From Sphingomonas sp. Leaf230 (GTDB lineage: Bacteria > Pseudomonadota > Alphaproteobacteria > Sphingomonadales > Sphingomonadaceae): a stretch of DNA of 64,000 nucleotides. Position 1 is the first letter of the stretch. Each line of letters opens with the position of its first letter. Below the pieces are notes generated by a model that was not told the DNA's origin, made no database searches, and saw nothing but the letters and a program-made list of their open reading frames with translations. Shown piece after piece: positions 47,118 through 55,535 of this stretch. Position numbers and translations under genes: made by a program. The stretch spans positions 277,131 through 341,130 of the forward strand of contig NZ_LMKW01000010.1 of the NCBI RefSeq assembly GCF_001421745.1. The letters are read 5' to 3'.

Positions 47118-48131
47118 TCATTGGATCTTGGCTTTGAACTGGACGGTGTGGCTGGATCCGGCGGCGACCCGGCCGAGCGCGACGGTGACGCCGGCGCCCT
47201 GCGCGGCGCTCGGGTCGAAGCGTCCGGCATCGTCGTCGGCGCCATCGCTGAGCGGCGCACCGTCGAGCGTCAGGCTGCCGGGGACGAAGACGGTGCCGAC
47301 AGGGATCGGGTCGGCGATCCGCGCGCCGGTGACGGCATCGGTGAAGCGCGCCTCCAGCGTGTAGGTGATGACCGCGTCGCGCACCGCGGTCTGCGATCCG
47401 TCGGCGGCCCGCACCGACTGGCTCTTGAGCAGCACCGGGCCCGCGAGCGCGGTGCCGAGCGGGACCGAGACGGTAGCGAGGGCGCCGGTCGGTCCGACCA
47501 CCGCATCGCCACCGCCATCACCCGCGCTCGGATATACGTTGCCCGTCGCGCCGGATCCCGTCGTCGAGCGCGCGGTGACGGTCAGCACGGCGTTCGTGGC
47601 GCCACCGTCCGGCGTCGCGACCAGGATCGCGAGCAGCTTGATCGACTGGCCAGGTGTCAGGAGCGGCGTCTTGCCATCGACCGGCGCGACGTCCTTGGCA
47701 GGATCGTAGAGGCCATCGCCGTCGGTATCGATCACCAGCGTACGCAACACGGCTGCGCCGGGCGATACGGAGGCGGCCAGCACGAACGACTCGGCACCAT
47801 TGTCGAGATTGGTCAGCGTGAAGGGAATGGCGACCGGCTGCGCGGTGACGACGACCGCGCCCCGGCCGTCGCGGACCAGCGCCACGTCGAGCCGCTCGGC
47901 GACGATGATCGTCACGGTGTTCGAACTGGTCGACTGCGCCGTACCATCGGCATCGTACCGCAGGCCGGCGGTATTGACGATCGGCGTACCCGCTGGCGTG
48001 CCGATCGGCGTCACTGTCGCTGGCGTCTGGGCAAGCAACGGCTGCGGCAATCCCGCGCTCAGTATGCAGGACAGCAGGCAAGGTGCCGCAGCGCGTCGAA
48101 ACCGCCCGCTCTTTCCTCCATGCTGTGACAT
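47118..48131 (-). CDS. exported DUF11-like repeat protein (first gene of the operon)
   Basis: A 337-residue secreted protein. Signal peptide with cleavage near LLA34-Gln35, then IVNTAGLRYDADG..TSSNTVTIIV, the same opening motif as the other exported proteins. An Asp-rich loop (DTDGDGLYDPAKD) and later beta repeats ending in a DUF11-like domain (AVRDAVITYTLEARF, IPVGTVFVPGSLTL) complete it. The ATG at 48131 lacks a close ribosome-binding site; a TTG at 48143 has GGGAAG at good distance and may be the true start. Confidence 0.72.
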   Translation of the reverse strand: MSQHGGKSGRFRRAAAPCLLSCILSAGLPQPLLAQTPATVTPIGTPAGTPIVNTAGLRYDADGTAQSTSSNTVTIIVAERLDVALVRDGRGAVVVTAQPVAIPFTLTNLDNGAESFVLAASVSPGAAVLRTLVIDTDGDGLYDPAKDVAPVDGKTPLLTPGQSIKLLAILVATPDGGATNAVLTVTARSTTGSGATGNVYPSAGDGGGDAVVGPTGALATVSVPLGTALAGPVLLKSQSVRAADGSQTAVRDAVITYTLEARFTDAVTGARIADPIPVGTVFVPGSLTLDGAPLSDGADDDAGRFDPSAAQGAGVTVALGRVAAGSSHTVQFKAKIQ

Positions 48132-48238
48132 CAGACGAATCAATTTTCTTCCCTTCGATCGGGAACAAATTGTCCGAAGCCACTTAATCAAATACTACGA
48201 AATCATAATGGGATCATAAAGCCAAACTATGATAGTTA

Positions 48239-48277
48239 ATGTGACAACATCCGTTTTCAGATGATCGGTTGTTACAT
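48239..48277. promoter_or_regulatory. AT-rich inverted repeat upstream of the DUF11 operon
   Basis: ATGTGACAAC (48239-48248) and GTTGTTACAT (48268-48277) form a 10-bp inverted repeat with one mismatch around a 19-base spacer. It sits 108 bases before the first start codon of the operon, within a 311-base gap (48132-48442) that is strikingly AT-rich for this chromosome. It is a candidate regulator-binding site. A sigma-70-type promoter could not be placed with confidence. Confidence 0.4.
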
Positions 48278-48371
48278 AACATATCAAAACGGTATCTATC
48301 GTCATTTCTGTTCTATTGTTGAGCAATCCAGAACCGTAGTGGCTTTATTTATGCAGATACCGTCGAGACGC

Positions 48372-48423
48372 AAAAAGACCGGCCAGACGACGTCCCTGGA
48401 CAAGACGCGTCATGGCCGGCCGT
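48372..48423 (-). terminator. rho-independent terminator of the MarR-like gene
   Basis: On the minus strand GGCCGGCCA pairs with TGGCCGGTC (one G-U) across a loop that itself can pair, followed by CTTTTT. It begins 20 bases after the stop of the MarR-like gene and insulates it from the DUF11 operon downstream on the same strand. Confidence 0.7.
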
Positions 48424-48442
48424 GACAGGCGTAGTGATCGAG

Positions 48443-48904
48443 TTAGCCGCGAAGAAGCGCGCGCAGATAGGCCTTCATCTGCTGATCGCCGGTATAGCTC
48501 AGCGATATCTCGACGCGCCGCCGGTCGGTCGGGTCGGTGACGCGGTCGATCAGCTTCAATTTGTGGAGATGCTCGATCCAGCGCTGCGACGTGGTGACGG
48601 GCGCGTCGGACATGCTGACCAGCGCCTTGATGTTCATCGGCATACGGTCGTCGCGCGATGCGAACAGCGCCAGGAGCATGTCCCAGGCCGGTTCGTGAAA
48701 CAGCTCGCCAGGCAGGAACTTCCGCCGCAGTCGCCGTTGTTCGAGCACGGCATTCGCATGCTCGACGAGCGCGGCATCGTTCGGTTCGTTCCCCGCCGGC
48801 ACCGGTTCCGCGGCCTTGGCAACGCGTCCGTTGAATTCTTCGGCGACGGCCGACAATTTTGCAGTCAGATCCTTGATCAATTCCACGACGGTTTCGTTTT
48901 TCAC
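48443..48904 (-). CDS. MarR-like winged-helix regulator
   Basis: A 153-residue protein. The N-terminal helices (residues 1-60) precede a winged-helix domain: LFHEPAWDMLLALFASRDD, then the recognition helix area ALVSMSDAPVTTSQRWIEHL, KLKLIDRVTDPTDRRRVEI as the wing (the D-RR pattern of MarR proteins), and a final dimer helix. GTG 48904 is preceded by GGGAG; a TTG one codon earlier is also open. It lies between the DUF11 operon and the polyketide operon, facing away from the latter. The target genes and the ligand are unknown. Confidence 0.75.
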   Translation of the reverse strand: MKNETVVELIKDLTAKLSAVAEEFNGRVAKAAEPVPAGNEPNDAALVEHANAVLEQRRLRRKFLPGELFHEPAWDMLLALFASRDDRMPMNIKALVSMSDAPVTTSQRWIEHLHKLKLIDRVTDPTDRRRVEISLSYTGDQQMKAYLRALLRG

Positions 48905-48920
48905 CAAAGGCTCCCCATTG

Positions 48921-48972
48921 CCATCGACCCGTTACCATCGACCCGTTACCATCGACCCGTTACCATCGACCC
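48921..48972. repeat. 14-bp tandem repeat, 3.7 copies
   Basis: The unit CCATCGACCCGTTA is repeated exactly at 48921, 48935 and 48949, with a ten-base fourth copy at 48963. It begins 17 bases before the start codon of the MarR-like gene, in its leader or promoter. It is part of the 496-base gap 48905-49400, which otherwise holds an AT-rich dyad and no gene. Confidence 0.85.
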
Positions 48973-49098
48973 TCGATCGGAACCGCCATGCACGCAACCT
49001 GTCGCTGCTATCGCACGTCAATCCTCGACCACCCCAGATAAAGGCTGAGACACCCCGCCCCTCGAACTAGACGCCAAAACTTCAGCGCCGTCCTGCCG

Positions 49099-49131
49099 AT
49101 TTGTTAAATGCGAAAACGCACGTCAACAAAT
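49099..49131. promoter_or_regulatory. AT-rich dyad upstream of the polyketide operon
   Basis: ATTTGTT (49099-49105) and AACAAAT (49125-49131) are exact inverted repeats with a second inner pair TGCG/CGCA. It lies between the divergent MarR-like and polyketide synthase genes in DNA of unusually low GC (about 49100-49230). It could be an operator for the MarR-like protein; it could also fold as a hairpin. Confidence 0.4.
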
Positions 49132-49400
49132 AGAACTATATCTAGGTATGATATTCAAACTTATTTTATATTAATCAAATCGTTATGGGTCTTATAAGTT
49201 ACCTAGCAGTCCGTTTTGGGTTTGGATGAGAACCACGAACCGCTATGTTCATAACAACGCGCAAGTTGGCGTTGAGGATGCTTCACGGCCAACATATCGC
49301 TTCAGACGCGAAACCGATTTGCGACGAACAGATATAGCGTGCGTCCCATAGTCCGATCGAACGTGCCATGCGTTGGACGTCGATCGCAGGAAAGGGTATC

Positions 49401-50465
49401 GTGTCCGCTTATCTCAATGCCGTAGGGTCCGCCGTTCCCGGTCACGATATCCACGCGGCGTTCATCGCCTGGGCGCGATCGCGCGTCGATGCCCGTGCCG
49501 AACGCGTCTTCGACCGGATGGCGTCGCGGTCGGGGATCGGGCACCGCTGGTCGGTGTTGCCGCCGACCGCGGACGGTGGCTCACCGGTCGACGATGCCGG
49601 CTTCTACGCCGGCGAGCCGCATCCGGGGACGGCCGCACGAATGACGCTGTACGCGGAGCATGCGCCCGACCTCGCGATCCGCGCGATCGAGGCTTTGCGC
49701 GAGAAAGTCGCGGTCGAGGGCATTACGCATCTGGTCGTCGCTAGCTGTACCGGGTTCGTCGCGCCGGGGATCGACCAGATCATCGCGCGTCGGCTTGGCC
49801 TTTCATCGAGCGTCGAGCGGCTGCTGATCGGCTTCATGGGCTGTTACGCGGCAATCGTCGCGTTGCGGAGTGCGCGGCATATCGTGCGGTCCGAGCCTGA
49901 CGCCCGCGTTCTGGTGGTGACGGTCGAGCTTTCCACGCTGCATCTGCAACCGGCCAACGACATCGAGGCACTGCTGGCGATGCTGCAGTTTGGCGATGGG
50001 GCTGCGGCGGCGCTGGTGACGGCAGATGCGACCGGGTTCGCGCTCGAAGCACCGTTCGCCGCATCGTTGCCCGATAGCGAGCAACTGATCCGCTGGGACG
50101 TCACCGATGCCGGCTTTGCGATGCATTTGTCGGGCGAGGTGCCGGCGCGCATCGCCGCCGCGCTGTCCGACGAGGAGTTTCGTGCGATCGTGAGTGCCGG
50201 CCAGCCACCCGAATCGATCGACGGTTGGGCGGTGCATGCAGGTGGGCGATCGATCCTCGATGCGGTCGAGCATGCGATGCACCTGAAGCCCGAGGCGCTG
50301 GCGGCATCGCGGCAGGTTCTTGCGGACAACGGCAATATGTCGTCAGCGACGTTGATGTTCGTGCTCGAGCGATTGCTGGCCGGGCCGCCGGTCGAACACG
50401 GCGTTGCGTTGGCGTTCGGGCCAGGGCTGGCAGCGGAGGGCTTCGGGTTCCGGAGCGCGGCATGA
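49401..50465 (+). CDS. type III polyketide synthase
   Basis: A 354-residue chalcone/stilbene synthase-type enzyme that extends an acyl-CoA starter with malonyl-CoA. The catalytic triad is complete: Cys116 in VVASCTGFVAPGID, His279 in AVHAGGRSI, Asn312 in NGNMSSAT. GFGPG-type C-terminal loop appears as AFGPGLAAEG. GTG 49401 is chosen because AGGAAAGGG lies five bases upstream; a longer frame from 49368 has no such site. Overlaps the methyltransferase by four bases (ATGA). Alkylresorcinol or alkylpyrone products are plausible; the starter is unknown. Confidence 0.9.
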   Translation: MSAYLNAVGSAVPGHDIHAAFIAWARSRVDARAERVFDRMASRSGIGHRWSVLPPTADGGSPVDDAGFYAGEPHPGTAARMTLYAEHAPDLAIRAIEALREKVAVEGITHLVVASCTGFVAPGIDQIIARRLGLSSSVERLLIGFMGCYAAIVALRSARHIVRSEPDARVLVVTVELSTLHLQPANDIEALLAMLQFGDGAAAALVTADATGFALEAPFAASLPDSEQLIRWDVTDAGFAMHLSGEVPARIAAALSDEEFRAIVSAGQPPESIDGWAVHAGGRSILDAVEHAMHLKPEALAASRQVLADNGNMSSATLMFVLERLLAGPPVEHGVALAFGPGLAAEGFGFRSAA

Positions 50466-51142
50466 GCCTCGCGGTTCGCAGCCAGGCCGAAGAGCTGATG
50501 GACGCCGACGACCTCGACGCAGCGACCTATGCCGACGTCGTCGGCGATCTCGCCACGGTCAACACGGTGACGATGGCGCGCCGCCCGACGCTCGACTTCC
50601 TTGCGCGTGCGACCAAGGGGCGGAAAAGCTTCCGGCTGCTCGACGTCGGGTTCGGCGATGGCGACATGCTGCGGCGGGTCGCGCGTTGGGCGAAGGCGAA
50701 GGGGATCGAGGCGGAACTGGTCGGGGTCGACCTCAACCCGCGAAGTGAGCAGGCGGCACGGGCGCATGGCGGGGCGATCCGCTATGTGACCGGCGACTAT
50801 GCCGACCTTGCGCATGAGCCATGGGACGTGATCGTCAGCAGCCTGGTCGCGCATCATATGAGCCACGACCAGCTGATCGCGTTCCTGCGCTTCATGGAAG
50901 GACATGCGAGCGCGGGGTGGTTCGTCAACGACCTCCACCGCCACGGCTTTGCGCATTGGGGTTTTCCAGTGCTTGCGACGATCGCGCGCTGGCACCGCAT
51001 CGTCCGGCACGACGGCACGCTGTCGATCGCACGCAGCTATCGCCCCGACGAATGGCCGCCGCTGCTGGCCGAGGCCGGCATCACCGAGGCGAAGGTCCGT
51101 CGCGTCTTTCCGTTCCGGTTATGCGTCGAACGCCTGCGCTGA
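50462..51142 (+). CDS. class I SAM-dependent methyltransferase
   Basis: A 226-residue methyltransferase with the SAM site LLDVGFGDGDMLRRVARWA (motif I, about residues 59-77), acidic loop LVGVDLNPRS, and VTGDYADL / WDVIVSSLVAHHMS as motifs II-III. It lies between the polyketide synthase and the flavoprotein genes with overlaps on both sides (4 and 22 bases), so it almost certainly methylates the polyketide product or an intermediate. The family resembles SrsB-like enzymes in context rather than by a diagnostic motif. Confidence 0.87.
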   Translation: MSLAVRSQAEELMDADDLDAATYADVVGDLATVNTVTMARRPTLDFLARATKGRKSFRLLDVGFGDGDMLRRVARWAKAKGIEAELVGVDLNPRSEQAARAHGGAIRYVTGDYADLAHEPWDVIVSSLVAHHMSHDQLIAFLRFMEGHASAGWFVNDLHRHGFAHWGFPVLATIARWHRIVRHDGTLSIARSYRPDEWPPLLAEAGITEAKVRRVFPFRLCVERLR

Positions 51143-52209
51143 TCGTCGGCGGCGGGCTCGCCGGCGCCGCGACCGCGATTCGGTTGGCGCGTGCCGGCCT
51201 GCCGCATTTGCTTGTCGAGCGATCGCGCGAGACCGGTGATGCGATCTGCGGCGGGTTCCTGAGTTGGCGGACGCTGGAGACGCTAGCCGGGCTCGGGATT
51301 GATCCCGACACGCTCAACCCCGAACGCGTGACGCGTGCGCGCATCTTCGCGGGCAGTCGCCGCGCCGAGGCTGCCCTGCCCCATCCGGCGGTCTCGGTTA
51401 CCCGCCACCGGCTCGATACGGTCCTGCTGGCTGAAGCCGAACGGCTGGGCACGCCGGTCGAGCGCGGCGTCACCGTACGCGAGATCGCCGCGACGAGCGC
51501 ACGGCTCGCGGACGGCGCGACGATCGCGGCCGACGCGCTCTTCCTCGCCAGCGGCAAGCACGACGTTCGCGGCATGGCGCGCCCTGACGATGCGCGCGGT
51601 GCCGACCCGACCTTGGGTATCCGGGTGAGGATCGCCCCCTCGCCTGCGCTGAGCAAATCGCTCGCTGGTGGCATCGAGCTTCATTTGTTCGACCGCGGCT
51701 ATGCCGGCCTGGCGATGCAGGAGGACGGCGCCGCGAACCTCTGCATGGCGGTTCACCGGTCAAGGCTTCAGGCAGCCGGATCCCCTGCGCAATTGCTCGA
51801 AGCCCTCGGCCGAGAGATGCCCGCGCTCGGCGAATGGGTCGTGCTGATCGACCCGAGCGCACAGATCGATGCGATCGCCAACGTCCCTTACGGCTGGCGC
51901 CAACGCACCGGCGCCGACGCGCTCTTCCGTCTCGGCGATCAGGCCGGCGTGATCCCCTCGCTCGCCGGCGAAGGCATGGGCATCGCGCTCGCCAGCGGAG
52001 TCTCAGCCGCGCGCGCCTACGAGAACGGTGGCCCCGCCGCCGCAGCGTCATGGCAGGAGGATTTCGCCCGCCGCCTCGCCCGCCCGATCGGCATCGCCAG
52101 CATCGTCCGCCACATCGCCGAGAGCGAACGCGCCGCGTGGCTGCTTCCTTTCCTGCGCCCCACACTGATCCAGGTCATCGCCAACGCAACCAGATTGGGG
52201 CAATCTTGA
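51121..52209 (+). CDS. FAD-dependent oxidoreductase (group A monooxygenase/GGR-like)
   Basis: A 362-residue flavoprotein. The dinucleotide motif is [20 protein letters not shown] (residues 7-26), a conserved Arg follows in [12 protein letters not shown], and the second FAD motif is [19 protein letters not shown]. In type III polyketide operons such enzymes hydroxylate or oxidise the aromatic product to a quinone. It might instead be a reductase of the geranylgeranyl-reductase type, to which the N-terminal region is also similar. The start at 51121 overlaps the methyltransferase end by 22 bases. Confidence 0.85.
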   Translation: MRRTPALIVGGGLAGAATAIRLARAGLPHLLVERSRETGDAICGGFLSWRTLETLAGLGIDPDTLNPERVTRARIFAGSRRAEAALPHPAVSVTRHRLDTVLLAEAERLGTPVERGVTVREIAATSARLADGATIAADALFLASGKHDVRGMARPDDARGADPTLGIRVRIAPSPALSKSLAGGIELHLFDRGYAGLAMQEDGAANLCMAVHRSRLQAAGSPAQLLEALGREMPALGEWVVLIDPSAQIDAIANVPYGWRQRTGADALFRLGDQAGVIPSLAGEGMGIALASGVSAARAYENGGPAAAASWQEDFARRLARPIGIASIVRHIAESERAAWLLPFLRPTLIQVIANATRLGQS

Positions 52210-52234
52210 AAACCGCCCCGCCAGCACGAGATGC

Positions 52235-52651
52235 ATGTCCATGGACCAGCTCAATCTTTCCGAGGCCGAATGGCGCAAGCGGCTCACACCCGAGCAATAT
52301 CATGTTCTGCGTGAGGGCGGCACCGAGCGCGCCTTTGCGGGCGTGCTGAACGACAACAAGGCCGACGGGATCTACCGGTGTGCGGCCTGCAGCAACGAGC
52401 TGTTCGACAGCGCGGACAAGTATGATTCCGGCTCGGGCTGGCCGAGCTTCACCCAGCCGACCCGCCCCGATGCGGTCACCGATCACGCTGATCGCAGCCA
52501 CGGCATGACCCGGATCGAGACGCGGTGCGCGCGCTGCGACAGCCATATGGGGCACGTCTTCCCGGACGGTCCGCCGCCGACCGGGCAGCGTTATTGCATG
52601 AACTCGCTCTCGCTCGAATTCCGGCCGCGCAAAGCGAACGTCGCGGCCTGA
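52235..52651 (+). CDS. msrB: peptide-methionine (R)-S-oxide reductase
   Basis: A 138-residue MsrB that repairs Met-R-sulfoxide in proteins. The zinc site is Cys49/Cys52 and Cys98/Cys101 (CAAC and CARC), the substrate region is [11 protein letters not shown], and the catalytic Cys121 is in [11 protein letters not shown]. There is no secretion signal, so it is cytoplasmic. Start at 52235, or the second Met at 52241. Confidence 0.95.
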   Translation: MSMDQLNLSEAEWRKRLTPEQYHVLREGGTERAFAGVLNDNKADGIYRCAACSNELFDSADKYDSGSGWPSFTQPTRPDAVTDHADRSHGMTRIETRCARCDSHMGHVFPDGPPPTGQRYCMNSLSLEFRPRKANVAA

Positions 52652-52695
52652 TGTCGCTTGTAGGGCGGGACCATCGCGCGTAATTCTGCGGCCAC

Positions 52696-54870
52696 ATGGC
52701 TCGTACGCGTTCTGCTCCCCCGTCCCGTCGGTCCCCAACTCCCCCGGCGTCACGCTGGCGGCGGCGGCTGGTCGTCTTTCTCCAAGTCATGGTCGGGATC
52801 GGCATCCTCGCGCTCGGTGCGCTGGCGATCGCGGTGTATATTGCGATGTCGCAGCTGCCCAGTTTCGACAGCCTGAAGTCCTCGCCCAACGGCCAGATGA
52901 TCCGCGTCCATGCCGCCGACGGCACGGTGATCGTGTCGATGGGGCCGAGTTTCGGCGAGTGGCTGCCCTACGGACAGATCCCCAAGGTGATGCGCGACGC
53001 GACCGTCTCGGTCGAGGATCGCCGCTTCCGCTCGCATATCGGCGTTGATCCGGTCGGCATCGCGCGCTCGGTGAAGGTACGGTTCGATCGCGGACACTGG
53101 ACGCAAGGGGGCTCGACGATCACGCAGCAGCTCGCGCGGACGGTCTTCCTGAACAACCAGAAGAAGTTCGGGCGTAAATTCCGCGAGGGCATCTTGGCGT
53201 TCGCGCTCGAATGGAAGTTTTCGAAGGACCAGATCCTCGAACTCTATCTGAACAAAGTCTATTATGGCGGCGGCGCCTACGGGATCGACGCGGCTTCGCG
53301 GAAGTTTTTTGGCCACGGCGCGGATCACCTGAGCCTCGCCGAGGCTGCGGTCATCGCCGGCTTGGTCAAGGCGCCGTCCAATTACTCGCCGACCGCCGAT
53401 GCCGAAGCCGCGATGGGCCGCGCCGGTGTCGTGCTGGAGACGATGCAGGAAACCGGCGCGATCACCGCGTCCGAGGCTGCCGATGCGGACGTGTCCGGGC
53501 TGAAACTAGCGCCCGAGCCGAAGCAGAACAGCGTGCGGTATTTCACCGACTGGGCGTTGCCGCAGCTCGATACGCTGATCGACGAGACCACCGAACCGCT
53601 GGAGGTCTGGACGACGCTAGACCTGACGATGCAGCGCCAGGCGGACGATGCGATCCGCGCGAATGCCCCCCCCGGAGCGCAGGGCGCGCTGGTCGCACTC
53701 GATCGCGGCGGCGAGGTGCGTGCGATGGTCGGCGGCAAGGACTACGTCTCGTCGATCTACAACCGCGCGACGCAGGCGGTCCGCCAGCCGGGCTCGTCGT
53801 TCAAGCTGTTCGTGTATCTTGCCGCGCTGGAAGCAGGGCATAAGCCCGAGGATTCGATCGTCGATGAACCCGTAACGATCCAGGGCTGGAGCCCGCGAAA
53901 CGACTCGCGGCGCAACTCCGGCGCGGTCTCGTTGCGCACAGCGTTCGCTTATTCGTTGAACACCATAGCGGCCAAACTCGGGCAGGAGGTCGGCTTCAAC
54001 ACGGTCGCGGACATGGCGCGGCGGTTCGGCATTACGACGCCGGTCAACACGCACCCGTCGATGGTGCTCGGCACCTCCGAAGTCCGAGTGATCGACATGA
54101 CGCGCGCGTTTGCGTCGGTCGCGAGCAAGGGCGTTGCGGTGACGCCGTACGGGATCACGCGCGTCACGGCGAACGGCCAGACGATCTACACGCATGAGGT
54201 CGACCGCAGCCATGTGCTCGTCGCGCCCTATGTCGCCGCCGAGATGACCGACCTGTTGCAGACCGCGGTCAACACCGGCACCGGGCGTGCGGCGCAGATC
54301 GGCCGTCCGGTCGCGGGCAAGACGGGGACGACCAGCTCGTCGAAGGATGGCTGGTTCCTCGGCTTCTCCAGCGGGATCACCACGGGTGTGTGGATGGGTC
54401 GCGACGATGCCAAGCCGATCGCCGGCCTGCACGGCGGCACCGCGCCGGCAAAGGCGTGGGCGGCGTTCATGAAGCCAGCGACGGCCAACCGTCCGATCGA
54501 GCAGTTCGATACGAAGGTCACGCTACCCGAATGGCAGCTGGAGCCGGACGAGGAGAGCTATTTCGGGCAGCCCGACAACGGCCAGATGGCAGTCGACGCG
54601 GATGGCAATCCGATCGAGCAGGGCCAGCCGCCGGTCCCGACCGATGCGCAGACCGGCGACACGATCCCGCGGCCCGATGCGGATCAGCCCGAGGTGGCAC
54701 CTGCTCCGCCTCAACAGCAGATGAACCAGGATTGGATCGACCGAGTGATCGGGCGTGAGCGGCGTGAGCCGTCACCCGCGGGGCGGCAACCGCTCCAACG
54801 CGATGTGCCGCGCGATCAGGTGCAGACGCAGCGCTTCCAGAGCGATCAGGAAGAGCGTCCGAACCAGTGA
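52696..54870 (+). CDS. class A penicillin-binding protein (PBP1-type)
   Basis: A 724-residue bifunctional peptidoglycan synthase. It has a membrane anchor at about residues 25-50, then a GT51 transglycosylase with catalytic Glu near 107 in VEDRRFRSHIGVDP and GGSTITQQLARTVFLNN. The transpeptidase has SSFK near 367, SLN near 420 and KTGTTSS near 541. The C-terminal 100 residues are Pro/Gln/Glu-rich and disordered. Polymerises glycan and crosslinks it in the periplasm. Closest to PBP1A/PbpC-like proteins of alphaproteobacteria; exact subclass not assigned. Confidence 0.93.
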   Translation: MARTRSAPPSRRSPTPPASRWRRRLVVFLQVMVGIGILALGALAIAVYIAMSQLPSFDSLKSSPNGQMIRVHAADGTVIVSMGPSFGEWLPYGQIPKVMRDATVSVEDRRFRSHIGVDPVGIARSVKVRFDRGHWTQGGSTITQQLARTVFLNNQKKFGRKFREGILAFALEWKFSKDQILELYLNKVYYGGGAYGIDAASRKFFGHGADHLSLAEAAVIAGLVKAPSNYSPTADAEAAMGRAGVVLETMQETGAITASEAADADVSGLKLAPEPKQNSVRYFTDWALPQLDTLIDETTEPLEVWTTLDLTMQRQADDAIRANAPPGAQGALVALDRGGEVRAMVGGKDYVSSIYNRATQAVRQPGSSFKLFVYLAALEAGHKPEDSIVDEPVTIQGWSPRNDSRRNSGAVSLRTAFAYSLNTIAAKLGQEVGFNTVADMARRFGITTPVNTHPSMVLGTSEVRVIDMTRAFASVASKGVAVTPYGITRVTANGQTIYTHEVDRSHVLVAPYVAAEMTDLLQTAVNTGTGRAAQIGRPVAGKTGTTSSSKDGWFLGFSSGITTGVWMGRDDAKPIAGLHGGTAPAKAWAAFMKPATANRPIEQFDTKVTLPEWQLEPDEESYFGQPDNGQMAVDADGNPIEQGQPPVPTDAQTGDTIPRPDADQPEVAPAPPQQQMNQDWIDRVIGRERREPSPAGRQPLQRDVPRDQVQTQRFQSDQEERPNQ

Positions 54871-55520
54871 AGCCCCGCGCCGTGCGTGCGTAGCCAGACC
54901 CTCGCGGGCGTCGGGTCTTCGCCGTACAATTGCTCCACGAGTGCGTGGAAGACCGGCGCGTGGTTCATGTGGACGCGGTGTGCGACTTCGTGCGCGACGG
55001 TGGCGCGGCGGACCCAGCTTGGTGCGAGGATCAGCCGCCAGCTGTAGCGGATGACGCCGCTCGATGCGCAGCTGCCCCAGCGACCCTTGGCATCGCCGAC
55101 CGCGACCTGCGCGACGCTGACCTTCGCCTTGGCGGCGTATTCTGCGGTTTCGGTTTCCAGGACGGCGAGCGCGGTACGCTTGAGCCATGCTTCGACGCGA
55201 CGGGCGATCGTTTCGGAAGGGCCAGACAGCGACAGGACCGAGCCCTCACGAACCACGGTTCGGCGGCTGCCCGGCGTCCACTCGATAGTCAGCGGTTCGT
55301 CGGCAACGGTGAGGACCGCGCCCGGCACGAACGGGTGCGGCTGAGGAAGCAACGCGCGCTGTTCGGCGATCCAGCCCGCCTTGTCCTCGGCCCAGGCCAG
55401 CGCCTGCTTCAACGCCGCACGCTTGGGGAGGACGAGGCGCGCCCGGCCACTCGCGGGATCGATCGACAGACGCGCGCGGCGTGCGCGCGGGTGACGGACA
55501 ATCTCCAGGCCCTCGATCAT
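54846..55520 (-). CDS. YgjP-like M48-family metallopeptidase (DUF45)
   Basis: A 224-residue protein with the YgjP/DUF45 architecture. The N-terminal beta part has RRARLSIDPASGRARLVLPK. The zinc region begins RWGSCASSGVIRYSWRLILAP and ends with the HExxH motif in VAHEVAHRVHMNHAPVFHAL (the NH-x3-FH element is the family's third-ligand region). Substrate unknown. It is convergent with the PBP gene, overlapping its end by 25 bases. Confidence 0.87.
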   Translation of the reverse strand: MIEGLEIVRHPRARRARLSIDPASGRARLVLPKRAALKQALAWAEDKAGWIAEQRALLPQPHPFVPGAVLTVADEPLTIEWTPGSRRTVVREGSVLSLSGPSETIARRVEAWLKRTALAVLETETAEYAAKAKVSVAQVAVGDAKGRWGSCASSGVIRYSWRLILAPSWVRRATVAHEVAHRVHMNHAPVFHALVEQLYGEDPTPARVWLRTHGAGLHWFGRSS

Positions 55521-55535
55521 CGGGCTGTCACCGGG

